A DNA stretch of 64,000 nt from an uncultured Porphyromonadaceae bacterium (GCA_945873625.1 CAMCDS010000003.1:62001-126000), one strand, 5' to 3'; counted from the first letter of the stretch, positions 8,153 through 19,372 are shown. Numbers and translations are program-made. The notes: a model not told the origin generated them from the letters alone.

Positions 8153-10029
8153 GCGACGTCATCCGTCTGCTGCCCGACTCGGTGGCCAACCAGATAGCCG
8201 CCGGAGAGGTGATACAGCGTCCGGCGTCCGTAATCAAGGAGCTGGTGGAGAATGCCGTCGACGCCGGTGCCACTGAGATTTCGGTGTTCATCCGCGATGC
8301 CGGCCGCACGCTCATACAGGTGGTCGACAACGGCCGGGGCATGTCGGTCTCCGACGCGCGCATGGCCTTCGAGCGCCACGCCACGTCGAAAATCAGTCAG
8401 GCAGCCGACCTCTTCACGCTCCATACCATGGGATTCCGCGGAGAGGCCCTTCCCTCGATATGCGCCATTGCCCAGATCGAGCTGAAGACCCGCACGCAGG
8501 ACGACAACATAGGCACGCGCCTCGTAATCAACGGGTCGAAGGTGGAGTGTCAGGAGCCTTGCGTATGTGAGAAGGGAACCAACATAATGGTGAAGAACCT
8601 CTTTTTCAACGTTCCGGCCCGGCGCAAGTTCCTGAAGAGCGACAACGTGGAGCTCGCCAACATCATGCGCGAGTTCGAGCGTCTGGCTCTGGTCAACAAT
8701 GCCGTAAAGATGACGCTCGACAGGGGCACAGGCAAGCCGCTTGAGCTCCGGCCCGGCAACTTCAAGCAGCGCATTGGCGACATCTGGAAAAACAACCTCA
8801 ACCTGCAGCTGCTTCCGGTGGACGTAGATACGTCGCTCGTGAAGATAAGCGGCTTCATCTCGCGTCCGGAGCATGCCCGGCGGCGCAACGCCCTGCAATA
8901 CCTCATAGTCAACGGGCGCAACATGCGTCATCCCTATTTCCACCGCGCCATCCTCTCCTGCTTCGACGGTCTTATCCCCTCCGACGCGCAGCCCTGCTAC
9001 TTCATCCGTTTCGACGTTGACCCCGAGACAATCGACGTCAACATCCACCCCACCAAAAACGAAATCAAGTTCGAGAACGAGGCGCAGATATGGCCCATAC
9101 TCACGGCAGCCGTCAGGGCTGCCCTCGGCAAGTTTGCAGCCGTTCCCTCAATCGACTTCACGGCTGATGTGCTCCCCGTGGAGCCTGTGCGTGACGGTAT
9201 GGCTCCCGAGGCCCCGCGCGTCGACGTGCCGGAAAACTACAATCCGTTCGAGCGTTATTCCGGAGCAACCGCCAAATCGCCCGTCGGACACCGTCAGCCG
9301 TCGAAGGCATGGCAGCCCACTGTGCAGAGCAGCAACTGGGAGAGCCTCTACGACTCCTTCATGCGCCAGGCCGGCGAGAAAGCCGCCGACATGGAGGCGC
9401 AGGCCGCCGCCGAGCGGCCGGAGCTTCCGCTCGATGAGGAAGTCAGGGAGGAGAACCCTCTCTGCGTGCAGTTCGCGCTCAAATACATAATCGCCCCTTC
9501 GCGCGAAGGTCTCCTCGTCATCGACCAATACCGCGCACACGTCAAGATACTCTACGAGAGGATAATGAGCGGCAGCTTCGGTGCCGACAACGCCTCGCAG
9601 CAGGTGATGTTTCCCGAATCAATCTCTATCGGCCCTTCGCGGCAGGCTGCCCTGAGGGATGTGGAACCGCAGCTTGTGAGGCTCGGATTCCGGATTGAAT
9701 ACACCGAGGGAGAGACATGGCAGATTTCGGCCGTCCCCTCGATGCTGAAAGGGGAGTCGCCCTCACAGCTCATAGAAGCCATACTCGACTCCGTATGCGA
9801 CGACTCGGAGAGCTACGGACGCGAAGGCAGCGCCGCCGACAGGCTGCTCTCGAAAGTGGCTCTGCTTACGGCCCGCTCGGCCGCCATAAAGCGCGGTGTG
9901 AGGCTCGGGACCATCGAGATGGAGCACATAGTGAGCGAGCTTTTCAGCCTTCCGGCTCCCGGCCTTACCCCCGACGGCAATCCCACCTACCGCCTGCTCG
10001 ACGAGTCGGCCGTCGCAAAAATGTTCTGA
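8149..10029 (+). CDS. mutL: DNA mismatch repair protein MutL
   Basis: Mismatch-repair matchmaker of 626 aa. The N-terminal GHKL ATPase is intact: ELVENAVDAGAT (about 31-42), DNGRGM (about 60-65) and GFRGEALPSI (about 95-104), followed by the transducer domain ending NIHPTKNEIKF. The C-terminal dimerisation domain has DQYRAH at residues 459-464 where endonuclease-type MutL proteins carry DQHA(x)2E(x)4E. The key glutamate is not present, so nicking activity by that motif is doubtful. It is the last gene of the operon and overlaps the OstA-like stop codon by 4 nt. Confidence 0.97.
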   Translation: MSDVIRLLPDSVANQIAAGEVIQRPASVIKELVENAVDAGATEISVFIRDAGRTLIQVVDNGRGMSVSDARMAFERHATSKISQAADLFTLHTMGFRGEALPSICAIAQIELKTRTQDDNIGTRLVINGSKVECQEPCVCEKGTNIMVKNLFFNVPARRKFLKSDNVELANIMREFERLALVNNAVKMTLDRGTGKPLELRPGNFKQRIGDIWKNNLNLQLLPVDVDTSLVKISGFISRPEHARRRNALQYLIVNGRNMRHPYFHRAILSCFDGLIPSDAQPCYFIRFDVDPETIDVNIHPTKNEIKFENEAQIWPILTAAVRAALGKFAAVPSIDFTADVLPVEPVRDGMAPEAPRVDVPENYNPFERYSGATAKSPVGHRQPSKAWQPTVQSSNWESLYDSFMRQAGEKAADMEAQAAAERPELPLDEEVREENPLCVQFALKYIIAPSREGLLVIDQYRAHVKILYERIMSGSFGADNASQQVMFPESISIGPSRQAALRDVEPQLVRLGFRIEYTEGETWQISAVPSMLKGESPSQLIEAILDSVCDDSESYGREGSAADRLLSKVALLTARSAAIKRGVRLGTIEMEHIVSELFSLPAPGLTPDGNPTYRLLDESAVAKMF

Positions 10030-10104
10030 TTCCGCCAGCCCGTTGCCCATCAGACAACATAACGGCTGCTTCAAGTAGTCGGTAATTTAATGAAAAAAGG
10101 CAGT

Positions 10105-10419
10105 TCAAATAGGCGCAGCTTCTTTTGCGGTGCAGATGCAGGTATCACGCCGCAAGCAGGAGCCATAACAGACCTCGGCATTGAAAATATGACAAGTGGC
10201 AAGGGTTTCGTCCTTCTCGATGTACTCGATGATTTTGAACGGCATAAGATTGTCGCCGCCCCACGGAATGTAAGAGAGCGTTTCGTCAACGATTGTCGGC
10301 ACAATGTCAACTTCCTCACGGAATATTGTAGCCGAGTTGACGGTAAACGCGGCGCTGGCATCGTAGTCAGGAAGCGTTTCGACGGAGTTGAAATTAAGGT
10401 CGGAAAAAGATAAGTCCAT
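10105..10419 (-). pseudogene. Phage portal-protein N-terminal fragment
   Basis: A 104-codon reading frame whose first 85 or so residues (TIVDETLSYIPWGGDNLMPF, YIEKDETLATCHIFNAEVCYG) look like the start of portal proteins of Bacteroidales phages, recognised from memory and not searched. Such proteins are several hundred residues long. Here the frame derails into CLRRDTCICTAKEAAPI and stops, so this is a truncated remnant. No other phage gene is adjacent. It marks an accessory insertion between mutL and guaB. A plus-strand frame over the same bases has no recognisable content. Confidence 0.45.
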
Positions 10420-10451
10420 AACTTGCTGATTTTTCAGCGAAGTTATGGACT
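10413..10451. repeat. Strong hairpin at the start of the portal fragment
   Basis: Arms AGTCCATAACTT (10413-10424) and AAGTTATGGACT (10440-10451) are exact reverse complements. The stem continues inwards as GCTGA/TCAGC with one bulged base, leaving a short T-rich loop. The ATG of the portal-like fragment lies inside the left arm. It could be an element end, or a terminator for the leftward genes that start at 10834. Confidence 0.7.
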
Positions 10452-10474
10452 ATATGAGGTGCGCGAAAAGACGC

Positions 10475-10834
10475 TTATTCTTTATAGCTATTATTGACAA
10501 TGCTTTCGAGTTCTTCATCAGTTACATCTTTAGAAAAGATGTAATATACCTTCGTATCTGTACTCCCATATCCGCCATAAGTACCACCTTGTGTAACAGA
10601 CTTTGTGTCGATTAATTCCCAGCCTTGTAAAGACATATAGTTTAGAGCACCTATAAGTGATGTAAACTTTAAGTCTTTGCCATCGTCTCCTTTAATTGGC
10701 TGTCGCTTCTTATTTGAACCATCATCGAGTTTAATGGAATTCTTGTGAAATTCCATCTCAACAAATAGTTTCTTGGCTTGAATGTTTGAGCAAGTCAAAA
10801 ACGACAATATAAGTATAGATAGAATCTTTTTCAT
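10475..10834 (-). CDS. Small secreted protein, unknown function
   Basis: 119-aa predicted exported protein. The start MKKILSILILSFLTCSNIQA gives a clear signal peptide; a longer in-frame version lacks one. The mature part contains a DUF4177-like pattern (ALNYMSLQGWELIDTKSVTQGG), with a core resembling proteins in which a LNxLGxxGWELV motif recurs, and ends in YYIFSKDVTDEELESIV. Its ATG shares one base with the stop codon of the upstream gene (TAATG), so the pair is co-translated. It is AT-rich compared with the flanking mutL and guaB, suggesting acquired DNA. I infer no specific function. Confidence 0.7.
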   Translation of the reverse strand: MKKILSILILSFLTCSNIQAKKLFVEMEFHKNSIKLDDGSNKKRQPIKGDDGKDLKFTSLIGALNYMSLQGWELIDTKSVTQGGTYGGYGSTDTKVYYIFSKDVTDEELESIVNNSYKE

Positions 10835-11226
10835 TAGTATAAAGATCGAATAGGAATTATACCACGATTTTCTGCTTCTTGAGACCATTGAACGTGCCAA
10901 ACATCCCCATTTATAGTGTCAAGAAGAAGAAACGTCCAATTATTCGTAGTTGGATATAATGCGAACTGCCCAGGTTTACCAGCAGCAACTAACTCACGAG
11001 AGTTTAGAACCACCTCAAACTCGTTTTCATCCATAGAATACTGAACTTGCCAGATCTTTCCATTTCGAGTATCTAGTTTGAGGAATGTAAACATGTTATT
11101 TGTCGGGTACAAAAGAAAGTTGTTGACAGCATTAGTGGTAGGGGCGACAACTGTCGCCGTTTCTGCGGCTGTAGAATGACTTACAGCACAGAATAAGATG
11201 AGTAGAAAAAGAGCTAATTTTTTCAT
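10834..11226 (-). CDS. Small secreted protein with two YPTxNxWTFLxLDT repeats
   Basis: 130-aa exported protein with a signal peptide (MKKLALFLLILFCAVSHSTA). The mature region has two copies of a repeat of about 45 residues: LLYPTNNMFTFLKLDTRNGKIWQVQ and ALYPTTNNWTFLLLDTINGDVWHVQ. The pattern suggests a duplicated small beta domain. I do not recognise a characterised family. It is translationally coupled to the next small secreted protein and preceded by a good TAACTTTG promoter. Low GC and isolation between core genes suggest acquisition as part of a patch that also contains the phage fragment. Confidence 0.7.
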   Translation of the reverse strand: MKKLALFLLILFCAVSHSTAAETATVVAPTTNAVNNFLLYPTNNMFTFLKLDTRNGKIWQVQYSMDENEFEVVLNSRELVAAGKPGQFALYPTTNNWTFLLLDTINGDVWHVQWSQEAENRGIIPIRSLY

Positions 11227-11247
11227 ATATTGCAGTTTTAGGTTTTA

Positions 11248-11255
11248 CAAAGTTA
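11248..11255 (-). promoter_or_regulatory. Promoter core for the twin secreted-protein genes
   Basis: Reads TAACTTTG on the minus strand, 22 nt upstream of the ATG at 11226. It matches TAnnTTTG exactly. Confidence 0.6.
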
Positions 11256-11484
11256 CGCATTTTAAGCGAAATATGCGTAATCAATGACTAAAAAAATACT
11301 TTGAGGTCATTCGGTGAAGTCTTATAGAAACTGTTTAATCTATTACGAAAATAAAAAGTGAAGCTTCTAAGGTGCGAAAGATTGGATTGACCAACGAATT
11401 CAGTGCAAAGATAATGAAACTTTTTGAAGAATGAACAGTTTTGATGCATATAAAGCATAAAAATAACTGAGCGGCGGTGAATGA

Positions 11485-13778
<2,294 letters not shown>

Positions 13779-13900
13779 AATAGGACCAAAACCCGGGCCG
13801 ATATAATTTTTCGGACGGCTTTGCGTTAAGTGAGAGAGGGAGAGTGCGCCCCGGCGTCATCTCCCCGAACAAAAAACGCCAACAATCACAACTGCATTAT

Positions 13901-15835
13901 ATGAAAAAACGACTTTTGGCAGGCAGCGCCCTCGCGGCGGCAATAGCCATGGCATGGGCGGCCAAGGATCCGGTGATCATGACCGTCAACGGTGTCGACA
14001 TACCCCTGTCGGAATTTGAATACCTGTATCACAAGAACAACCTTCAGCAGGCTGTTCCGCAGACTGTAGAGGAGTATGCCGAACTCTTCAAGCTCTATAA
14101 GATGAAGGCCGCCGAGGGAAGGGCTCTCGGGCTCGACACTACGGCCGACTTCCGCAGCGAGATGGAGAAATATCGTCTCGAGCTCGCGATGCCCTATATG
14201 ACCGATTCCACAAGCATCTATGCTCTTGTGGACGAAGAGGCCCGTTTCGCGGCCGAAGAGGCTTCGGCAACTCATATAATGCTATTCAAGTCGGGCAAGG
14301 GAGACAATACCCGCGTACATGCCCGCCTCGACTCAATCCGCAACGAAATCGTCAAAAACGGTGCTTCGTGGGATGAGATGGCACGCACCTATTCGCATGA
14401 TCAGGCTTCGGCCAAGAGCGGAGGCAACATGGGCTATATCTCAGCCATGAAGTATCCATACGCCTTTGAGAAAGCCGTGTTCGAGACTCCCGAAGGAGAG
14501 GTGTCGGAGATTGTAGAGACACCCAACACGATGCACATCGTCAAAGGCGGCAAGCATCGCCCCACCCGAGGCAAGGTGCTTGTGAGCCATATCCTCAAGC
14601 TCGTTCCTCCCGGTGCTTCGCCCGAGGTAGAGGCTGCCGTGAAGCGCAGTGCCGACAGCCTCTACAATGTGGTGGTCGCCAATCCTGAGAGCTTCGGCAT
14701 CGTGGCCCGCGACAACTCCGACGACAAGAGCGCGTCGCGCAACATGGGCCGTCTCCCCCTCTTCGGAGCCGGAGAGATGGTTGAGGAGTTTGACAAGGCA
14801 GCCTTCGCGCTTGCCGACGGCGAGATTTCCAAACCCGTGAAGAGCCGCTTCGGCTGGCACATCATCCAGCGCATCCAGGGTGCGCCCGGAGCCTCGAGAG
14901 AAGAGGTGAAGGCATTCGTGCTCAACCGTATCAATAACCCGCAGGACCCCCGCTACATGCAGAATATCAAGAATCAGACATCGCAAATGATGCGCCGACA
15001 TTCTGCCCGCATTGACGATTTCGTGGTGCAGGGGATGCTTGATTATGCCGCTTCCAACGGCCTTGATTCGACATTCTACGCTAAGTTCGGCACCGGTCCC
15101 GACTCGAAGAAGGCTATCATGTATATCGGAAAGACTCCGTTAGACTGCGGATACTTCGTTTCCAGAATCACCCATCTCAATATTCCTCCCTCCGCCGATG
15201 CTGTCAATTATTTAAATGATGGACTGGCATATTTCTTCAACCGCCGCATGCAGGAGATGGAGATGGAGCGTCTGGCTAAGGAAGAGCCCGAATACCGCAA
15301 CCTCATCAACGAATACCACGACGGCAGCCTCCTCTTTGCCGCCCAGACCAAGAAGGTGTGGGACAAGGGTATGAACGACACCGAAGGGCTCAAGGCATAC
15401 TTCGACGCCCACCGCGACGACTACCGCTGGGACAAGCCCCACGCCAAGGGGTATCTCGTGCAGGCCGTAGACCAGGCCATGGCCGACAGCCTGAAGCAGG
15501 TACTCGGCACCGAGGCTACCGACGAACGTATCCAGGCGCTCCGCAAGGAGTTCCGCGGCAAGGCTACCATCGACCGCGTGTGCGTGGCTCAGGGTGAGAA
15601 CAAGATGGTCGACTATCTGATGTTCGACGGCGAGAAAGTATCGCCCAAGAACACGAAATACACCGCCATGTTCATGTTCAGCCCCAGTGTGGCCCAGCAG
15701 CCCGAAGAGGTGGCCGACGTGCGCGGACAGGTTACCACCGACTATCAGAACGAGCTTGAGCGTCAGTGGAACGATGAGCTGAAACGCAAATACAAAGTGA
15801 AGGTCAATAAGAAGGTGCTTCAGAAAGTGAAGTAA
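13901..15835 (+). CDS. Periplasmic peptidylprolyl isomerase with two parvulin domains
   Basis: 644-aa exported PPIase/foldase. The start MKKRLLAGSALAAAIAMAWA is a signal peptide; an in-frame extension to 13844 is rejected. An N-terminal SurA-like segment (VIMTVNGVDIPLSEFEYLYHKNN) is followed by parvulin domain 1 (SATHIMLF to PNTMHIVKGG) and domain 2 (VLVSHILKLVPP to SRFGWHIIQRIQG). The C-terminal 280 residues contain only degenerate repeats. It belongs functionally with the PPIases at 3601-5922, from which it is separated by mutL, an accessory patch and guaB. A strong terminator follows. Confidence 0.9.
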   Translation: MKKRLLAGSALAAAIAMAWAAKDPVIMTVNGVDIPLSEFEYLYHKNNLQQAVPQTVEEYAELFKLYKMKAAEGRALGLDTTADFRSEMEKYRLELAMPYMTDSTSIYALVDEEARFAAEEASATHIMLFKSGKGDNTRVHARLDSIRNEIVKNGASWDEMARTYSHDQASAKSGGNMGYISAMKYPYAFEKAVFETPEGEVSEIVETPNTMHIVKGGKHRPTRGKVLVSHILKLVPPGASPEVEAAVKRSADSLYNVVVANPESFGIVARDNSDDKSASRNMGRLPLFGAGEMVEEFDKAAFALADGEISKPVKSRFGWHIIQRIQGAPGASREEVKAFVLNRINNPQDPRYMQNIKNQTSQMMRRHSARIDDFVVQGMLDYAASNGLDSTFYAKFGTGPDSKKAIMYIGKTPLDCGYFVSRITHLNIPPSADAVNYLNDGLAYFFNRRMQEMEMERLAKEEPEYRNLINEYHDGSLLFAAQTKKVWDKGMNDTEGLKAYFDAHRDDYRWDKPHAKGYLVQAVDQAMADSLKQVLGTEATDERIQALRKEFRGKATIDRVCVAQGENKMVDYLMFDGEKVSPKNTKYTAMFMFSPSVAQQPEEVADVRGQVTTDYQNELERQWNDELKRKYKVKVNKKVLQKVK

Positions 15836-15857
15836 ATTCCTGAAAAAGCAATAGAGA

Positions 15858-15898
15858 TTTCGGTCCGGCTCCTGGTGGAAGCCGGACCGAAAAATTTT
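15858..15898 (+). terminator. Rho-independent terminator after the PPIase gene
   Basis: Perfect 13-bp stem TTTCGGTCCGGCT / AGCCGGACCGAAA with a 9-nt loop, followed by a T-run. It ends the guaB-PPIase transcription unit 23 nt after the stop codon. Confidence 0.9.
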
Positions 15899-16022
15899 TA
15901 GGGATATCGTTGTAGCCTGCCGTGCGTTGATTATTAACGAGATAATGCATGATTGGCCTATTGCTTCCGGTGAGAGATGCAAAAAAATCGCGAAAAAATT
16001 TTGTCATGTCGGAAATAATGTC

Positions 16023-16030
16023 TAACTTTG
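16023..16030 (+). promoter_or_regulatory. tRNA-His promoter core
   Basis: TAACTTTG, an exact consensus match, lies 66 nt upstream of the mature tRNA end. A leader of about 60 nt would be removed by RNase P. Confidence 0.55.
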
Positions 16031-16096
16031 CAGTGCTTTTCCGGGGCACGCCTCCTTGCGAAGCCTTTAGTGGAAGTGAGTCTCGAAAAGCTTTAT

Positions 16097-16174
16097 GGTG
16101 AATGTAGCTCAGTTGGTTAGAGCGACGGATTGTGGTTCCGTAGGTCGTGGGTTCGAGACCCATCTTTCACCCCA
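16097..16174 (+). tRNA. tRNA-His (anticodon GTG), CCA encoded
   Basis: Cloverleaf read by eye. The acceptor is GTGAATG / CTTTCAC (one T-T mismatch at the sixth pair). The D arm is GCTC/GAGC, the anticodon stem ACGGA/TCCGT has loop TTGTGGT, and the T arm is GTGGG/CCCAT with TTCGAGA. The extra G at 16097 (position -1) opposite discriminator C at 16171 is the identity mark of bacterial tRNA-His. CCA is encoded at 16172-16174. A protein-like frame antisense to it is spurious. Confidence 0.97.
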
Positions 16175-16195
16175 CAAGAAAATAGGTTAGACCGG

Positions 16196-16237
16196 AAAGA
16201 GCTTATAGATAGTCCTGTAGGCTCTTTTTTCTTTTTT
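16196..16237 (+). terminator. Terminator after tRNA-His
   Basis: Stem AAAGAGC / GCTCTTT around a loop of about 18 nt, followed by a long T-rich tract, 22 nt downstream of the tRNA. Confidence 0.7.
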
Positions 16238-16269
16238 GGTTTTCCGGCCGGCCGCCTTATTCATTCCGT

Positions 16270-17250
16270 ATGAACGAATCCAACTCAACCGAACGTCTGG
16301 CCCGGATTACAGCCGATGTGCTTGCCGGGGGGAAAGTAACGCTCGACGACGCACTCTTTCTCGCCGACTATCCCGATATCGACGCCCTCTGCGACGCTGC
16401 CGATTCCATACGTATGAAGTTCGCCGGCAACGCCGTCGATTCATGCTCGATTGTCAACGCGCGCTCCGGACTATGCTCCGAAGACTGCAAATGGTGCGCA
16501 CAGGCCTCCCGCCACCACACCGGATGCGAGGTCTACGACTTCATAGATGAAAAAGAACTAATGGAGGCAGCCCGCCGAAACCAGAAGGCCGGCATCCACC
16601 GCTTTTCGCTCGTTACCTCGGGCCGCGCTGTCGGACCGAAGGAAATAGGGCGTTTCTGCGACATGATTCGCAAACTGTCGGAGGAAACCGACCTTTATCT
16701 CTGCGCCTCGATGGGCCTGATAGGTCCCGACGAGATGAAGCTGCTCGCAGAGGCGGGTGTGAAACGCTACCACTGCAACATGGAGACAGCCTCGTCGTTC
16801 TTCCCCACGCTCTGCACCAGCCATACCCCTGCCGACAAGGCGCGCACTATCCGTGCTGCCCGTGAGGCGGGACTCGACGTCTGCTCCGGAGGCATCATAG
16901 GTATGGGCGAGACCATGCGGCAGCGCGTGGAGTTTGCTTTCGAGCTTGCCGGGCTCGACGTGGATTCGGTGCCCCTCAATATCCTCAACCCCATCCCCGG
17001 CACGCCTCTCGCCGACCAGCCGCTGATTTCTGAAGAAGAGATAATCCGCACCGGCGCCGTGTTCCGTTTCATCCTGCCCGACAAGGCCATCCGCTTCGCC
17101 GGAGGACGCCTGCGCCTTTCTCGCGAGTCGATGATGCGAATGTTGCGCGGAGGCATCAACGGTGCCCTCATGGGCGACATGCTCACCACTGTCAGCAACC
17201 GTATCGCCGACGACCGGCGCATGTTTGCCGACGCCGGACTCGATTATTGA
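16270..17250 (+). CDS. bioB: Biotin synthase BioB
   Basis: Radical-SAM enzyme that inserts sulfur into dethiobiotin. At 326 aa it is of usual length. The SAM [4Fe-4S] motif CSEDCKWC is at about residues 70-77, preceded by CSIVNARSGL. Other family blocks are YHCNMETASSFFPTLCTSHT, DVCSGGIIGMGE and the C-terminal RFAGGRLRLSRE. It sits alone after tRNA-His; no bioA, bioD or bioF gene is next to it in this window. Confidence 0.97.
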   Translation: MNESNSTERLARITADVLAGGKVTLDDALFLADYPDIDALCDAADSIRMKFAGNAVDSCSIVNARSGLCSEDCKWCAQASRHHTGCEVYDFIDEKELMEAARRNQKAGIHRFSLVTSGRAVGPKEIGRFCDMIRKLSEETDLYLCASMGLIGPDEMKLLAEAGVKRYHCNMETASSFFPTLCTSHTPADKARTIRAAREAGLDVCSGGIIGMGETMRQRVEFAFELAGLDVDSVPLNILNPIPGTPLADQPLISEEEIIRTGAVFRFILPDKAIRFAGGRLRLSRESMMRMLRGGINGALMGDMLTTVSNRIADDRRMFADAGLDY

Positions 17251-17296
17251 CGCCCGCCGATTTGTGCGGACGGGATAATTTTTATATCTTCGCGTG

Positions 17297-17872
17297 ATGA
17301 CTGCCGAAAAAGAGAAATCCGTATACCTCTATGCCGCCGAGGCCGGGCCGGTCATGAGCCTTCCGCTCATGGCGGTGGCCGCGTCGGTGCTGCTTGCCAA
17401 CCGCCTCCCTATGGTCGGTGTGGTGGCGCTCCCGGCTCTGATGCTCGCGCCCGTGCTGCTTTTCCGGCAGATGAAGCGTGTGGTGGCTGAGTCGCCGCAG
17501 TATGCCGGATTCTATCCCCTCTGGCTTTTCGGCATCTATACCATGCTTGGAGCCACTCTCATCACATCTCTGGCCGCGACGCTCTATCTGATGTTTGTCG
17601 AGCCGACGTTCATCTCCACCTATTTCGACAATGCCATAGCCTCGCTGCGCGAGCTCTCGGCCCGCCCCGGCGGCGAGGAGCTGGCGCGTCAGGCCGACTT
17701 CTTCGCTGCTGCAAGAGACCGCAGGCTGCTCCCCAGCATGCAGGAGCTTGTGGCCTCGATGGGATGGCTCTCGGCCTTCACGGGAGCCGTGGTGTCGGCC
17801 GTAGTGGCACGTCTTTTCCCCCGTTTCAGCGGCTCATCCGCCGGGATGCCCTCTCCCTCGAATAGAAAATAA
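17297..17872 (+). CDS. DUF4199-like membrane protein
   Basis: 191-aa integral membrane protein with about four hydrophobic segments (residues 14-35, 38-56, 72-100 and 150-172), resembling Bacteroidetes DUF4199 proteins. It has the short LYLMFVEPTFISTYFDNAI segment typical of that family between the third and fourth helices. Function is unknown. GTG at 17294 immediately precedes the ATG at 17297, and either could start translation. TATCTTCG at 17285-17292 is a near-consensus promoter core. It precedes a glycosyltransferase by 37 nt, the usual neighbour of DUF4199 genes in this phylum. Confidence 0.8.
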   Translation: MTAEKEKSVYLYAAEAGPVMSLPLMAVAASVLLANRLPMVGVVALPALMLAPVLLFRQMKRVVAESPQYAGFYPLWLFGIYTMLGATLITSLAATLYLMFVEPTFISTYFDNAIASLRELSARPGGEELARQADFFAAARDRRLLPSMQELVASMGWLSAFTGAVVSAVVARLFPRFSGSSAGMPSPSNRK

Positions 17873-17909
17873 ACACACTGTCCCCCCAACGTTTTTTCCT
17901 TCTGGATAA

Positions 17910-18863
17910 ATGGATATTTCAATCGTAATACCGCTTTACAACGAAGCCGAGTCGCTTCCGGAGCTCACCCGGTGGATTCAGCGGGTGATGAACGAGAACG
18001 GATTCACCTACGAGATTCTTTTCATCAACGACGGCTCGACCGACGACTCGTGGAAGGTGATCGAAGAGCTTGCGAAGACCGACCCGGCCATCCACGCCAC
18101 CGCCTTCTCGCGCAACTACGGCAAGTCGCCGGCGCTCAACACCGGCTTCCGGCGCGCCCAGGGCGATGTGGTAATCACCATGGACGCCGACCTGCAGGAC
18201 TCGCCCGACGAGATTCCCGAGCTCTACCGCATGATAACGCAGGAGGGCTACGACCTCGTGTCGGGATGGAAGAAGAAACGTTACGACCCCCTCTCCAAGA
18301 CCATCCCCACAAAGCTTTTCAACGCCACGGCACGCCGGGTGAGCGGCATACGCAACCTCCACGACTTCAACTGCGGACTCAAAGCCTACCGCAAGGAAGT
18401 GGTGAAGCATATCGAGGTCTACGGCGACATGCACCGCTACATCCCCTATCTGGCCAAGAACGCCGGATATAAGCGCATAGGCGAGAAAGCAGTGCACCAT
18501 CAGGCACGCAAGTACGGAACCACGAAGTTCGGTCTCGACCGCTTCGTGAACGGTTATCTCGACTTAGGTACGCTCTGGTTCCAGACCAAGTTCGGCATCA
18601 AGCCGATGCACCTCTTCGGTCTGCTTGGCTCGCTGATGTTTGCCATCGGCTTCGTCGCCACGCTCGTGGTGCTCATCCTGAAATGCGTGAGCATGGCCAA
18701 TCCCGACACCTACCATTTCTACGTAACCAGGTCGGTCTACTTCTATCTCTCGCTTGCCTGCATGATAATGGGCCTGCAGTTCTTCCTCACCGGCTTCATC
18801 GGCGAGCTGATTACGCGCAATAGCCCTGAACGCAACAACTATCTGATAGCCGGAGAGTTCTGA
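17910..18863 (+). CDS. Family 2 glycosyltransferase, polyprenyl-phosphate sugar type (DPM1/GtrB-like)
   Basis: 317-aa membrane-anchored GT2 enzyme. The catalytic GT-A domain starts MDISIVIPLYNEAESLPEL, with FINDGSTDDSW at about 39-49, the metal-binding MDADLQDSPDEIP at about 91-103, and the Q-x-R-like HHQARKYGTTKFG segment. Two C-terminal transmembrane helices follow (about 232-258 and 270-296). The family transfers sugars to undecaprenyl phosphate for later surface modification. It overlaps the following lipoprotein gene by one base, so the two are probably co-translated. Confidence 0.93.
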   Translation: MDISIVIPLYNEAESLPELTRWIQRVMNENGFTYEILFINDGSTDDSWKVIEELAKTDPAIHATAFSRNYGKSPALNTGFRRAQGDVVITMDADLQDSPDEIPELYRMITQEGYDLVSGWKKKRYDPLSKTIPTKLFNATARRVSGIRNLHDFNCGLKAYRKEVVKHIEVYGDMHRYIPYLAKNAGYKRIGEKAVHHQARKYGTTKFGLDRFVNGYLDLGTLWFQTKFGIKPMHLFGLLGSLMFAIGFVATLVVLILKCVSMANPDTYHFYVTRSVYFYLSLACMIMGLQFFLTGFIGELITRNSPERNNYLIAGEF

Positions 18864-19372
18864 TGCGAAAAGCGAAAGCCATAAGGTTTCTGTCGGCTGC
18901 GGCGGTGCCCGCGCTGATAGCGGCGGGATGTTCGTCAGACGAATGTGCCGACAACAAGAACTCGCTTCCGCTCGCCGTGGTGATGGCGTCGCTTCCCGAG
19001 CCCCAGGAGGCCGTGCTCGACTCCATCTCTGTGTTCGGAATCGGGGCGCCCGGCGACAGTGTGCTCGTCGACTCTGCTTCAAATGTAGGCGAGTTTTACC
19101 TCCCTTTCCGAATCGACAAGGGCGAGACCACCTACGTGATCCGCTATCTGCAGCGCGTGATAGCCGAGACCGGAACGTGCGACACCATCAGCTTCACCTA
19201 CGACATCAAGCCGATGTTTGTCAGCTCGGCCTGCGGGGCGGTCTACTATTACGAGAACGTGCGCATGGGCCATACCACCCACTTCATCGATTCCATCACC
19301 TGCCCCGGCGAAAGAATCACCAACGCCAACGTCCCCAATATCTTCATCTATTTCAGGATGAACGAAGACTAA
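18863..19372 (+). CDS. DUF6452-family lipoprotein
   Basis: 169-aa predicted lipoprotein with an N-terminal signal (MRKAKAIRFLSAAAVPALIA) and lipobox IAAGC at about residues 19-23. The mature beta-rich domain (VFGIGAPGDSVLVDSASNVGEFYLPF, SFTYDIKPMFVSSACGAVYYYENV) matches DUF6452 from memory. The DUF6048 protein that usually follows is present 209 nt downstream, separated by a MITE-like element. The stop codon TAA (19370-19372) overlaps the first base of that element. Function is unknown; pairing with DUF6048 suggests an outer-membrane complex. Confidence 0.85.
   Translation: MRKAKAIRFLSAAAVPALIAAGCSSDECADNKNSLPLAVVMASLPEPQEAVLDSISVFGIGAPGDSVLVDSASNVGEFYLPFRIDKGETTYVIRYLQRVIAETGTCDTISFTYDIKPMFVSSACGAVYYYENVRMGHTTHFIDSITCPGERITNANVPNIFIYFRMNED

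Noticed and set aside
7669-9048. 459-codon minus-strand frame over OstA-like and mutL
   Set aside because: Spans two genes in antisense, with no recognisable domain; a shadow of high-GC codon bias.
15804-16163. Minus-strand frame containing GLEPTTYGTTIRRSNQLSY
   Set aside because: A well-known type of false protein made by reading across a tRNA gene, here tRNA-His.
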